DNA of 64,000 bases from NCBI RefSeq assembly GCF_001940165.2, contig NZ_CP135162.1:1229501-1293500 (forward strand), read 5' to 3'. Positions 28,399-36,765 of the stretch are shown here, one piece after another. The notes below the pieces were generated by a model. The model was given only the letters and a program-made list of their open reading frames with translations. It was not told the origin of the DNA and did not search any database. The stretch's first letter is position 1. Every line of letters starts with the position of its first letter. The stretch comes from Roseburia sp. 831b (lineage in GTDB: Bacteria > Bacillota > Clostridia > Lachnospirales > Lachnospiraceae). A program made the position numbers and the translations under genes.

Positions 28399-28411
28399 AA
28401 ACTTCACCTTT

Positions 28412-29848
28412 CTATTTTGTTCCATGTTTCTTGTCTGGTCCGCTTACACATTTTGTATAAAGCATCTCAAATGCTGCGACAAGGTATTTTCTGGTATCAG
28501 CAGGCTCGATTATCAGGTCCACATAACCTCTTCTGGCTGCTGTTACAACATTTGACTGTAATTCTTCATATTCTTTTGCTTTCTCGTCAATCACATCCGC
28601 AGATGCATCTGCATACATGATTTTAGCTGCAAGCTTTGCATCCATCATGCCAACCTTTGTGTCTGCCCATGCATAAACCAGGTCAGATCCGATTGATTTT
28701 GAATTCATCATGACATAAGCACTTCCAAATGCATCCCCGATAATCAGATTTACCTTCGGACAGGTTGCTGCGGAAAATGCAGTTGTCATTCTTGCCAATG
28801 CCTTTGGCAATGTTTTTTCACTGCTCATGCATGCCTTGAATCCAACTATGTTTGTAAGTGAAAGAACCGGGATGTCAAATGCATCACAGAACTGAATAAA
28901 CTCAGCCGCTTTGTTACATCCTTTTGCAGTAAGAACTGCTTTGAATTCTTCTGTCTTCTTTCCTTCTTCGTCGTAAACCTCTGTGCAGTTTGCAACGGCT
29001 CCAACGGTCATACCATTTAATTTCACAAAACCAGTTACCATGTTTTTCGCATAATCTGCTTTTGTCTCAAAGAAAGCATGTCCATCTGAAATCTCACTAA
29101 GGAGATATCTTGGGTCACCTTTCATCGCCTCCATGCTCTCGCATGCACGGTTCAAATCATCCACGCACTCATCTGTGTACACATCTCCTTCGTTGTTGCC
29201 AGGAAGAATACTTACCAGTTCCCGAATCTGTGCAATGATTTCATCCTCGGAACCGATTCCATCCAGGCATCCGGTATTCTCGCTCTGGAACGCTGCTGCG
29301 GATGAATCGCAGGTCTCGATTCTATTACCATCGATTGCATTTGGAGAATTGATAAACATTTTTGCTTTTGACTCCTCCATAAATGCAAAATCACACAATG
29401 CCGGAACGACTGCAAGTCCACCGCCACAGCTGCCAAATACAGCTGCAATCTGTGGCACAACCCCTTGTGCTGCAATCTCCTTGGCATAAATCTGTCCAAA
29501 TCCGTCTAATGCATCGACGGATTCCTGCAGACGCATTCCTGCGCAGTCAATAAACCCAATCACAGGTGCCCCCATCTTCATTGCCATATCATAAACAGAG
29601 GCAATTTTCTTGGCATGCATTTCGCCAATGGTTCCGTTTAACACAGATGCATCCTGACTATAAAGGAAAACAAGATTTCCATCTACAAGTCCATGACCGA
29701 TAATAACACCATCTGACGGTGTCTGTGTGTTTGCAAGGTTGAAATCTGTATTTCTTGCCGTAACAAGAGAACCGATTTCCATAAAGCTGTTCTCGTCGAC
29801 TAACTTGGTAATACGCTGCATCGCCAAGCTATCTTTCATAGTACTCAT
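28412..29848 (-). CDS. acyl-CoA carboxyltransferase (MmdA-like, 12S type)
   Basis: A 478-residue protein of the biotin-dependent acyl-CoA carboxyltransferase family: SLVTARNTDFNLANTQTPSDGVI near the N-terminus (residues about 27-49), GMRLQESVDALDGFG, FGSCGGGLAVVPAL and the C-terminal AKIMYADAS. Family members transfer carboxylate between biotin and methylmalonyl-CoA or propionyl-CoA. It heads the operon behind a strong promoter. Together with the 5S-type enzyme at the other end, the cluster contains both transferase types found in Propionibacterium transcarboxylase. Substrate not proven. Confidence 0.88.
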   Translation of the reverse strand: MSTMKDSLAMQRITKLVDENSFMEIGSLVTARNTDFNLANTQTPSDGVIIGHGLVDGNLVFLYSQDASVLNGTIGEMHAKKIASVYDMAMKMGAPVIGFIDCAGMRLQESVDALDGFGQIYAKEIAAQGVVPQIAAVFGSCGGGLAVVPALCDFAFMEESKAKMFINSPNAIDGNRIETCDSSAAAFQSENTGCLDGIGSEDEIIAQIRELVSILPGNNEGDVYTDECVDDLNRACESMEAMKGDPRYLLSEISDGHAFFETKADYAKNMVTGFVKLNGMTVGAVANCTEVYDEEGKKTEEFKAVLTAKGCNKAAEFIQFCDAFDIPVLSLTNIVGFKACMSSEKTLPKALARMTTAFSAATCPKVNLIIGDAFGSAYVMMNSKSIGSDLVYAWADTKVGMMDAKLAAKIMYADASADVIDEKAKEYEELQSNVVTAARRGYVDLIIEPADTRKYLVAAFEMLYTKCVSGPDKKHGTK

Positions 29849-29894
29849 TTTTTAGCCCTCCATCTATAAAAATTAATAAATTTCGCTATGTTAA

Positions 29895-29923
29895 ATTGTA
29901 TTACTTTTTGCTACATTTTTCAA
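29895..29923 (-). promoter_or_regulatory. promoter for the sodium-pump decarboxylase operon
   Basis: Minus-strand TTGAAA (29918-29923), 17-base spacer, TACAAT (29895-29900), 46 bases upstream of the start codon. Confidence 0.8.
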
Positions 29924-29993
29924 GAATAATTGTTAATTTTTTCACGTATTTTACAAAAATTCTTAATTTCATTGTCAGTTCTATACAATTTAC

Positions 29994-31214
29994 TTATTTT
30001 TCCAGATTTTTTAATGCCGCCTCTTTCAAAACCTGTTTGAAATACCACGCATAGTCCATCTTTCCTACATCCTTTGCAATTACAATCTCATCCTTTCGAA
30101 GGATTTCATCTCCAAGATGATAGGTGACTGTCCCGACAACGGTTCCTTTTTTAACGGGTGCCTGCAGCGATTTTTCCATCACGACTTCCCGCTCAACTGT
30201 TTCCCCCTTTTTTAATAAAAACGATTCCTGACCGTTTCCTTTTTGTATCATAAAATCTGCATATACACGCTCCCCTATCTTATCGCCCTTCCCGTCTGTG
30301 ACCTCCATCTGCTCTAGCATATCGGCGGTTAACTCCTGTTCCTTTATCGATTGCTTTTCAAATGAATCCAGGCCGTACTGCATCAGCTTTTTCGTATCAG
30401 ACCACTTGTATCCTTTGTTGTTTGGCCAGCCACATGCCAGCAAAGCAACAATCAGAGTCTTATCCCCCTGGCGCAGGGCACCTACATAACAATACCCGGC
30501 ATTCCCGGTAAAACCAGTTTTCCCGGAAAGTGCCCCCTCCATCATCGTCAAAAACGCATTGTGATTGTTGCAGCAGTAATTCGCACGATTTTCAAGGTCA
30601 CAAAACGTATGCTGCAGTGTCTGTGTAATATTTAAAAAATCTTCCGCTTTTGGGGACTGTGTGATACAATAGCGCATAATTTTGGCAAGGTCTTTTGCCG
30701 TCGTATGGTGGAACCCCTTTTCGTCCTTTGCATCCAGACCATTCGGTGTAATGAAGTATGAATTTTCGCATCCGATTTCCTGTGCTTTGTGGTTCATCAT
30801 CTCTGCAAACCCTTCCACATTTCCCGCCGCATACTCCGCTAAAGCAACGGCGCAGTCATTAAAAGATTCCAACATTAATCCGTACAGTAAATCTTTCACC
30901 AAAAACTGCTGTCCCTTCTGCATCCCTAACCGCACCTTCGGCTGGGCGCACGCATAGTCCGATGCCATTGCGACACCATTCTGGTCGCAGTTTTCCAAAA
31001 TGACAATACAGGTTAAAATCTTGGTTGTACTCGCATTCGCCATCTTATCCCCTGCATTTTTTTCATATAAAATTCTCCCGGAATCCGCATCCATGAGTAC
31101 TGCAGACTTCGCATACAATTCCTGCTCCTTTGGTTCTTCCTGTGCCTTTACAATCATTGGATTTGAGAAAAAAAGTGCCAATATCAAAACAATTGCTGTG
31201 ATTTTTTTCAACAT
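29994..31214 (-). CDS. D-alanyl-D-alanine carboxypeptidase (DacF/DacB type)
   Basis: A 406-residue exported serine peptidase (S11) that trims pentapeptide side chains in peptidoglycan. A signal peptide ends near VKAQ; the catalytic SxxK is STTK at about residues 62-65, the SxN is SFN in MLESFNDCAV, and the KTG is in LSGKTGFTGNAGYC. A C-terminal PBP5-like beta domain follows. I prefer ATG 31214 over the GTG at 31220 because of spacing to the AGG site. Confidence 0.93.
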   Translation of the reverse strand: MLKKITAIVLILALFFSNPMIVKAQEEPKEQELYAKSAVLMDADSGRILYEKNAGDKMANASTTKILTCIVILENCDQNGVAMASDYACAQPKVRLGMQKGQQFLVKDLLYGLMLESFNDCAVALAEYAAGNVEGFAEMMNHKAQEIGCENSYFITPNGLDAKDEKGFHHTTAKDLAKIMRYCITQSPKAEDFLNITQTLQHTFCDLENRANYCCNNHNAFLTMMEGALSGKTGFTGNAGYCYVGALRQGDKTLIVALLACGWPNNKGYKWSDTKKLMQYGLDSFEKQSIKEQELTADMLEQMEVTDGKGDKIGERVYADFMIQKGNGQESFLLKKGETVEREVVMEKSLQAPVKKGTVVGTVTYHLGDEILRKDEIVIAKDVGKMDYAWYFKQVLKEAALKNLEK

Positions 31215-31278
31215 ACCCACACCTAACTGTGTTTTCCTTTATGTATATGTTTTTCTTTTTCCCATCATTCCATAGAAA

Positions 31279-31305
31279 AAAGCCGGATATTAAATATCCA
31301 GCTTT
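31279..31305 (-). terminator. terminator overlapping the scpB stop
   Basis: Stem AAAGCTGGATATT / AATATCCGGCTTT with TTTC following on the minus strand. The 5' arm is formed by the last codons and stop of scpB, so the terminator starts inside the gene. Confidence 0.78.
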
Positions 31306-31859
31306 ACGTTCATTTCTTCTTCTGCTTCCTGCTTAAATTCTTCTACCTGTACCGGGTTTAATACCGGCAGTTCCTCTATGGACTGTACCCCAAAGCTGCG
31401 CAGGAACTCTTCTGTCGTTCCAAACAAAAGCGGGCGTCCCGGTGCATCGAGTCTTCCAAGCTCGCAGATTAAATTATATTCTAAGAGTTTGTTTACTGCA
31501 TGATCACAGGAAACACCCCTGATTTTTTCAATCTCAATTTTGGTAATCGGCTGTTTGTACGCAATGATGGAGAGCGTCTCAAGCAAAACATCCGTCAACA
31601 CATGACGTTTTGGCTGTTTTGCAACCTTAATCAGATACTCGTACATCTCGGTATTCGTGCACATCTGGTAAGCTCCCTCTAACTCCATAATCTGTATGCC
31701 GCGTTTTTCTTCCTGATATTTTTTCATCAGATTTTCCACGATTGTCTTTGTCTCTTTTTGATTTAATTCAAGTGCGGCCGCAATTTTTTCAAGCGGCACC
31801 GACTCTCCCATCGTAAAAAGAATTGCCTCTACAATCGCCTCATAATTCATTTGTTCCAT
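31290..31859 (-). CDS. scpB: segregation and condensation protein ScpB
   Basis: A 189-residue protein with two winged-helix domains (MNYEAIVEAILFTMGESVPL and KRHVLTDVLLETLSIIAYKQ followed by PITKIEIEKIRGV). It binds ScpA and SMC to form the condensin that organises the chromosome. It follows scpA with a 10-base gap; the end is built into the terminator. Confidence 0.96.
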   Translation of the reverse strand: MEQMNYEAIVEAILFTMGESVPLEKIAAALELNQKETKTIVENLMKKYQEEKRGIQIMELEGAYQMCTNTEMYEYLIKVAKQPKRHVLTDVLLETLSIIAYKQPITKIEIEKIRGVSCDHAVNKLLEYNLICELGRLDAPGRPLLFGTTEEFLRSFGVQSIEELPVLNPVQVEEFKQEAEEEMNVKLDI

Positions 31860-31869
31860 GTCTGCTCCC

Positions 31870-32619
31870 TTAAGCTACAATCTTTGACTCAATCCATATA
31901 TCATCAAACGTATGTTCTTGTGAAATAAAAATCTTACCTGTCTTCATAAGTTCTAATATCGCAAGAAATGTTACAATCACTTCCATTTTTCCGGCCTGTT
32001 TTTCCAACAGATTGCGAAAACTGAAGCTCTGATGTGATTTACAGTATTCCTCTAAATAAAGCATCTTATCCGATAACGATACTTCCTCTTTCTCAATCTT
32101 GCCAAACTTCGAACGAATCGGGTCGACTTTATCTACCTGTTTTCGCATAATCGACTTAAAAATGTCATTTAACTTTGCAAGTGTCATATCGGACACCAGT
32201 TCTGTCAAATCCACCGGCTGTTCATACGCTAACACTTCCTTTGGAATCGTCGGCTCTTTAAACATGACCCTCTGGGCGTCCAGCTGCCTGTCACGCAATT
32301 CGTATGCCATACATTTGTACATCTTGTACTCTAGCAGCTGCTGAACCAGCTCTGCCCTTGGATCTTCTTCCTCTTCCTCCACCGTCTCCTGTTTTGGCAA
32401 AAGCATCTTGGATTTGATGTCAAGAAGCGTTGCCGCCATCACCAGAAATTCACTCATGACGTTTAAATCCTGCCGCTTCATCTCCGCAATATATTCCATG
32501 TACTGATTGGTAATCTCTACAATCGGAATATCATAAATATTCACTTTATTCTTCTCTAACAGATGCAGCAAAAGATCCAGCGGGCCCTCAAACACCTGCA
32601 ATTTGACCGTCATGTCCAT
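31870..32619 (-). CDS. scpA: segregation and condensation protein ScpA
   Basis: A 249-residue kleisin subunit of the SMC complex. It starts with VKLQVFEGPLDLLLHLLEKN and continues VNIYDIPIVEITNQYMEYI, the highly conserved N-terminus that contacts the SMC neck; the C-terminal winged helix contacts the SMC head. I set the start at ATG 32619; the 66 bases upstream overlap the promoter and are untranslated. Confidence 0.95.
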   Translation of the reverse strand: MDMTVKLQVFEGPLDLLLHLLEKNKVNIYDIPIVEITNQYMEYIAEMKRQDLNVMSEFLVMAATLLDIKSKMLLPKQETVEEEEEDPRAELVQQLLEYKMYKCMAYELRDRQLDAQRVMFKEPTIPKEVLAYEQPVDLTELVSDMTLAKLNDIFKSIMRKQVDKVDPIRSKFGKIEKEEVSLSDKMLYLEEYCKSHQSFSFRNLLEKQAGKMEVIVTFLAILELMKTGKIFISQEHTFDDIWIESKIVA

Positions 32620-32656
32620 TGATATTGTCTTCCCTTCCGGTTTTGTCAATGAATTT

Positions 32657-32685
32657 ATTCTACATGGAAACGGTAAAAATTTCAA
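32657..32685 (-). promoter_or_regulatory. promoter for scpA-scpB
   Basis: Minus-strand TTGAAA (32680-32685), 17-base spacer, TAGAAT (32657-32662) preceded by TG (extended -10). Its position shows that ATG 32619 is the real scpA start. Confidence 0.82.
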
Positions 32686-32781
32686 GTACTATGCATATCG
32701 GACATCCTTTTCTGCTATCTTGTAATATAGCACAGTGGAATCTTTCTCTTCCATTTACCGAACTTTAGGAGGACTCTTATT

Positions 32782-33948
32782 TTGAAATGCTTTCTATCCA
32801 TTCTTCTTAGCATGAACCTACTTTTTTCTTCCTTTACGGGATTTCTTCACACAGAAGCCCAGACAGAACTCGCTGTCTCGGCGCCAAGCGTTATTTTATT
32901 AGAAGCCTCAACCGGAACTATTTTATATGAAAAAAATGCACACGAAGTCCGCCACCCTGCCAGTATCACGAAAATCATGACACTGCTTCTTATTTTTGAT
33001 GCGTTAGAAAGCGGACAGATTACACTTGATGACACTGTAACCGTTTCCGAATATGCCGCAAGCATGGGTGGTTCCCAGGTCTTTTTAGAGCCAGGCGAAA
33101 CCCAGACGGTCAACGATATGATTAAATGTATCAGTGTCGCAAGTGCAAATGATGCCTGCGTTGCAATGGCAGAACATATCTGTGGCTCCGAGGAGGCATT
33201 TGTTGCCCGCATGAATGAACGTGCCAAAAATCTTGGCATGAATGATACCACCTTCGTCAATTGTTGCGGTTTAGACACCGAGGGGCACATGACTAGCGCT
33301 TACGATGTCGCCCTGATGTCCAGGGAACTTACCACCAAATACCCACAGATTCACGATTACTCCACCATCTGGATGGATACCATCACACACGTGACTGCAA
33401 GAGGAAGCAGTGAGTTTGGACTAACCAACACAAACAAACTCATCCGGCAATATGAATTTGCAACCGGTTTAAAAACAGGTTCTACAAACCTCGCAAAATA
33501 TTGTGTTTCCGCTACCGCCGTCAAAGATGGCATGGAACTGATTGCCGTTGTGATGGGCGCTCCTGACCATTCGGTCCGTTTTTCGGATGCCGCATCCCTT
33601 CTTAATTACGGTTTTAGTGTATGCCGCATTTATACAGACCAAAACGAAGACTCCCTCTCACCCCTTTTGGTAAAAAAAGGAACTTCTGATACGGTAAGCG
33701 TCCACTACGAATGCCCTTTTCAATATGTGGATACCACCGGCAGTGATTTATCTGGAATCCAAAAACAATTAAAACTCCCGGAAACGGTCACCGCTCCCAT
33801 TCAAAAAGGGGACATTGCAGGTCAGGCCGTCTATCTTTTAAACAATGAGGAAATCGGCAGCGTCAATTTGCTCTTTGATGAAACGGTTCCCGCTGCAACC
33901 TTCCGTGACTCTTTTCTAAAAATCTTATCGTTCTATCTTCCAACATAA
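32782..33948 (+). CDS. D-alanyl-D-alanine carboxypeptidase (DacF-like)
   Basis: A 388-residue S11 peptidase with signal peptide; catalytic motifs SITK (residues 61-64), SAN in SVASANDACV, and KTG in GLKTGSTNLAKYC. Start codon is TTG, with a perfect AGGAGG 9 bases upstream and no better ATG nearby. DacF-type enzymes are often linked to sporulation, but this gene is isolated between scpAB and cardiolipin synthase. It is divergent from scpA, and is the second such peptidase within 3 kb. Confidence 0.93.
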   Translation: MKCFLSILLSMNLLFSSFTGFLHTEAQTELAVSAPSVILLEASTGTILYEKNAHEVRHPASITKIMTLLLIFDALESGQITLDDTVTVSEYAASMGGSQVFLEPGETQTVNDMIKCISVASANDACVAMAEHICGSEEAFVARMNERAKNLGMNDTTFVNCCGLDTEGHMTSAYDVALMSRELTTKYPQIHDYSTIWMDTITHVTARGSSEFGLTNTNKLIRQYEFATGLKTGSTNLAKYCVSATAVKDGMELIAVVMGAPDHSVRFSDAASLLNYGFSVCRIYTDQNEDSLSPLLVKKGTSDTVSVHYECPFQYVDTTGSDLSGIQKQLKLPETVTAPIQKGDIAGQAVYLLNNEEIGSVNLLFDETVPAATFRDSFLKILSFYLPT

Positions 33949-33998
33949 AAACGGCAGAGGAAATCTGGTGTCTGCAAATTTCCTCTGCCCTCTCTTTT
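33945..33998. terminator. bidirectional terminator between dacF-like gene and cardiolipin synthase
   Basis: Perfect 12-bp stem GGCAGAGGAAAT / ATTTCCTCTGCC. On the plus strand CTCTCTTTTTT follows, and on the minus strand GTTTTTATG, so both convergent genes can end here. Confidence 0.88.
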
Positions 33999-34002
33999 TT
34001 CC

Positions 34003-35538
34003 TTACAAAAGAGGCGCAAATAACCGCAAAATACTTTGCACGAAACGCACAATCAGATTGCGCTCTGTGCAAAACTGCAGCGATACCTCCTCTGATTTTT
34101 CAAAGGTGTCAAGTGCATCCTCTTTTACCTGCATCACAGCACTTGACTGGTACAAAAATATACCACATTCAAAATGCAGATACAGACTTCTAAAGTCAAG
34201 ATTGATGCTGCCGACTGTCGCAATCTCATCATCGCAGACAAAACATTTTGCATGGATAAATCCTGGTGTGTATTGGTAGATTTTCACACCACTTCGAATC
34301 AACGGCTCATAATAAGACTGGGTCAGCAAAAATACCAGTTTTTTGTCTGGAATTCCCGGTGTGACAATTCGAACATCCACACCACTTTTCGCCGCATTGC
34401 AAAGACAGGTCAACATCTCGTTGTCTGTAATCAGATACGGTGTAAAAATGTAGACATAATGTTTTGCATGGCTGATGATATTTAAGTAAACATTCTCTCC
34501 GACATTCTCGTGATCGAGTGGCGAATCTCCATATGGCTGGACAAAACCATCCTGCACAAATGGCTGCCTTCTGAATTTGGATGGATGGTATTTTTCGTAA
34601 TCCTCTGTGGTACGGTTAATGTAATTCCACATTTCTAAGAACATGAGCGTAAAACTCCAGACCGCCTCACCCTCAATCCGGATTCCGGTATCCTTCCAAT
34701 AACCGAATCGTTCTACCTTGTTAATGTATTCATCCGAAAGGTTGATTCCGCCGGTAAATCCGACTGTGCCATCCACGACTAAAATTTTCCTGTGATCACG
34801 GTTGTTCATAATAATCGAAAGGATGGGACGGAACGGATTAAATGCCGCACATTTGATGCCTTTTTCCTGCAAAATCTTATAATAGCGAGGTGGTAACGTG
34901 CTGATACAGCCTACGTCGTCATAAATCAGGCGCACCTCAACGCCCTCTTTTACCTTACGCGCCAGAATCTCTACCATCTGGTCAAACATTTCCCCCGGCT
35001 GGATAATAAAGTATTCCAGAAAAATAAAATGTTTTGCACTCTCTAGCGCACGCAGCATCTCCGGGAACATCTCTTCCCCACAACGATAATAGGATGTCGA
35101 TGTGTTCTCATACACCGGATACTTCGCCCAGTCATTGATATATTTTGACTGGCAATATACGGATTCGTCTTTTTTTCTTACTTCCTCTAGCACATCCTGA
35201 TTGATTGCCAGATGTGGCACAACCTCCTGGTTCACACGCCGCAAGCGTTCCCTGGTGCGTTTCGTCAATTTTGATCTTCCAAACACGTAGTAAGTCAAAA
35301 TACCAAGTACAGGGGATAACAGCAGCAAAAAGGTCCACGACACCTTGTAACTTGGGTTTATCCATTTATATACCATACTAAGAACCACTAACACCGCGAT
35401 AATACGAATCAAAAGGTTCATATAGGTAAACTTAATGCTAAACTGATACAACACCAAAAACATCCACGCAAACTGTAACAGCATCGCAAATATCCCAATG
35501 ACAAGTCTTCCCAAAAGCATGTGACTTAATTTCTTCAT
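34003..35538 (-). CDS. cls: cardiolipin synthase
   Basis: A 511-residue phospholipase D-type enzyme that joins two phosphatidylglycerols. Two N-terminal membrane segments are followed by two catalytic HKD motifs: NRDHRKILVVDG and FIHAKCFVCDD. The start is ATG 35538 after GGGGG; longer frames extend into the promoter. The TACAAT promoter lies just upstream. Confidence 0.94.
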   Translation of the reverse strand: MKKLSHMLLGRLVIGIFAMLLQFAWMFLVLYQFSIKFTYMNLLIRIIAVLVVLSMVYKWINPSYKVSWTFLLLLSPVLGILTYYVFGRSKLTKRTRERLRRVNQEVVPHLAINQDVLEEVRKKDESVYCQSKYINDWAKYPVYENTSTSYYRCGEEMFPEMLRALESAKHFIFLEYFIIQPGEMFDQMVEILARKVKEGVEVRLIYDDVGCISTLPPRYYKILQEKGIKCAAFNPFRPILSIIMNNRDHRKILVVDGTVGFTGGINLSDEYINKVERFGYWKDTGIRIEGEAVWSFTLMFLEMWNYINRTTEDYEKYHPSKFRRQPFVQDGFVQPYGDSPLDHENVGENVYLNIISHAKHYVYIFTPYLITDNEMLTCLCNAAKSGVDVRIVTPGIPDKKLVFLLTQSYYEPLIRSGVKIYQYTPGFIHAKCFVCDDEIATVGSINLDFRSLYLHFECGIFLYQSSAVMQVKEDALDTFEKSEEVSLQFCTERNLIVRFVQSILRLFAPLL

Positions 35539-35562
35539 CTGTATTCCCCCTATTCCTAGCCT

Positions 35563-35592
35563 ATTGTACCTCATTTTTACAGGGGAAGTCAA
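35563..35592 (-). promoter_or_regulatory. promoter for cardiolipin synthase
   Basis: Minus-strand TTGACT (35587-35592), 18-base spacer, TACAAT (35563-35568). Confidence 0.78.
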
Positions 35593-35606
35593 ATTTGCTT
35601 CCTTTT

Positions 35607-36566
35607 TCACCATTTTCCCTCTCGGATTAAATTTTCTACATGCACAATTCCCCAGCATTTTTTTCCAATCTGTCTGCCCCTTGGATATGCACGCTCATAC
35701 AAACGTAGTTTGATTTCCTGAGGTGTAAAATCGGGATGCAGTTCTGTCAAAAGTGCAATGGAACCGCTGACAACGGGTGCCGCCATCGATGTTCCGCTCT
35801 TTACGGTATACCCTTTCATATTCTTATTGCAGCTGATAATATTGGTTCCCGGCGCCAAAATCTCCGGTTTTACAATGCAGCACGCGGTCGGTCCACTTCC
35901 ACTGTATCCTGACTCAAGACCATTTTTCAATGTGACCTGTTCCGTATCATCACAGCTTCCAACGGTGACAATTTTCCTGGATATTCCCGGAACGGTAACC
36001 GTATTTTCTTTTGGCCCGTTATTGCCTGCCGCCGCCACGACCACAATTCCTGCGTCCCACAGTCTTTCCACAGCCTCAAGAAGCGCAAGCTGCTCTTTTT
36101 TCCCGGCATCCGGCAGCATGCCAACGGAAATATTTAAAATTCGAATGTGGAAACGTTCCCGGATACGAAGCAGATAATCGACTGCCTCTAACATATTTTG
36201 TGTACTTCCATTTCCTTTCGCATCTAATACTTTTAGTGAAATCAGCCTTGCCTTTGGTGCGATTCCCATATAATTTCCTTTTTTATTTAAAATGGATTGC
36301 ATGCCATTTCCAGCCAGAATGCCGGCAATGTGTGTGCCATGTCCATTATCATCATATAAGCCAATCCGGTTCTGGCAGAAATCGCGAAACAGCACAATTC
36401 GATCCTTCAAATCCGGATGTGGCACAATCCCGGTGTCCATAACCGCTATTGTAACATTTTTCCCGCTCAACCCCATTTTATATGCATAATCAGCATGAAT
36501 ATATCTTCGTACTCGTTCCATCGCAGTCTCCATTTTTGCATGAAAAAATTCTTCACACGGTTCCAT
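35607..36566 (-). CDS. S8 family subtilisin-like protease, intracellular type
   Basis: A 319-residue protease with the full catalytic triad: D44 in VMDTGI, H76 in NGHGTHIAG and S260 in SGTSMAAPVV; the oxyanion asparagine is in AAAGNNGP. There is no signal peptide and no long propeptide, so it resembles Bacillus intracellular subtilisins. The start is not well marked by a ribosome site. A TATAAT lies about 40 bases upstream. It stands between pnp and cls as its own unit. Confidence 0.9.
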   Translation of the reverse strand: MEPCEEFFHAKMETAMERVRRYIHADYAYKMGLSGKNVTIAVMDTGIVPHPDLKDRIVLFRDFCQNRIGLYDDNGHGTHIAGILAGNGMQSILNKKGNYMGIAPKARLISLKVLDAKGNGSTQNMLEAVDYLLRIRERFHIRILNISVGMLPDAGKKEQLALLEAVERLWDAGIVVVAAAGNNGPKENTVTVPGISRKIVTVGSCDDTEQVTLKNGLESGYSGSGPTACCIVKPEILAPGTNIISCNKNMKGYTVKSGTSMAAPVVSGSIALLTELHPDFTPQEIKLRLYERAYPRGRQIGKKCWGIVHVENLIREGKW

Positions 36567-36645
36567 CTTAGCAGAGTTTTCTTTCTAAATTATATGAAAA
36601 AAAGGAAAACATGTGCCTGCCGGCTTAAGTACCTACGATTTTTGC

Positions 36646-36698
36646 AATAAAAAAAGACGATGCATTGTCAGATTTTCTTCCACAAATACATCGTCTTT
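36646..36698 (-). terminator. terminator of pnp
   Basis: Stem AAAGACGATGTATTT / AATGCATCGTCTTT with TTTT(T) following on the minus strand, 70 bases after the pnp stop. Confidence 0.85.
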
Positions 36699-36765
36699 CT
36701 ATACTTACGCTCTTATGCAATTTATACTTGTACAAATTTCGCGTTTAAAACATCTGTTTTGCAAA

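Noticed and set aside
35132..35365. Minus-strand ORF inside the cardiolipin synthase gene
   Set aside because: It is a frame shadow; the main frame has complete HKD motifs.
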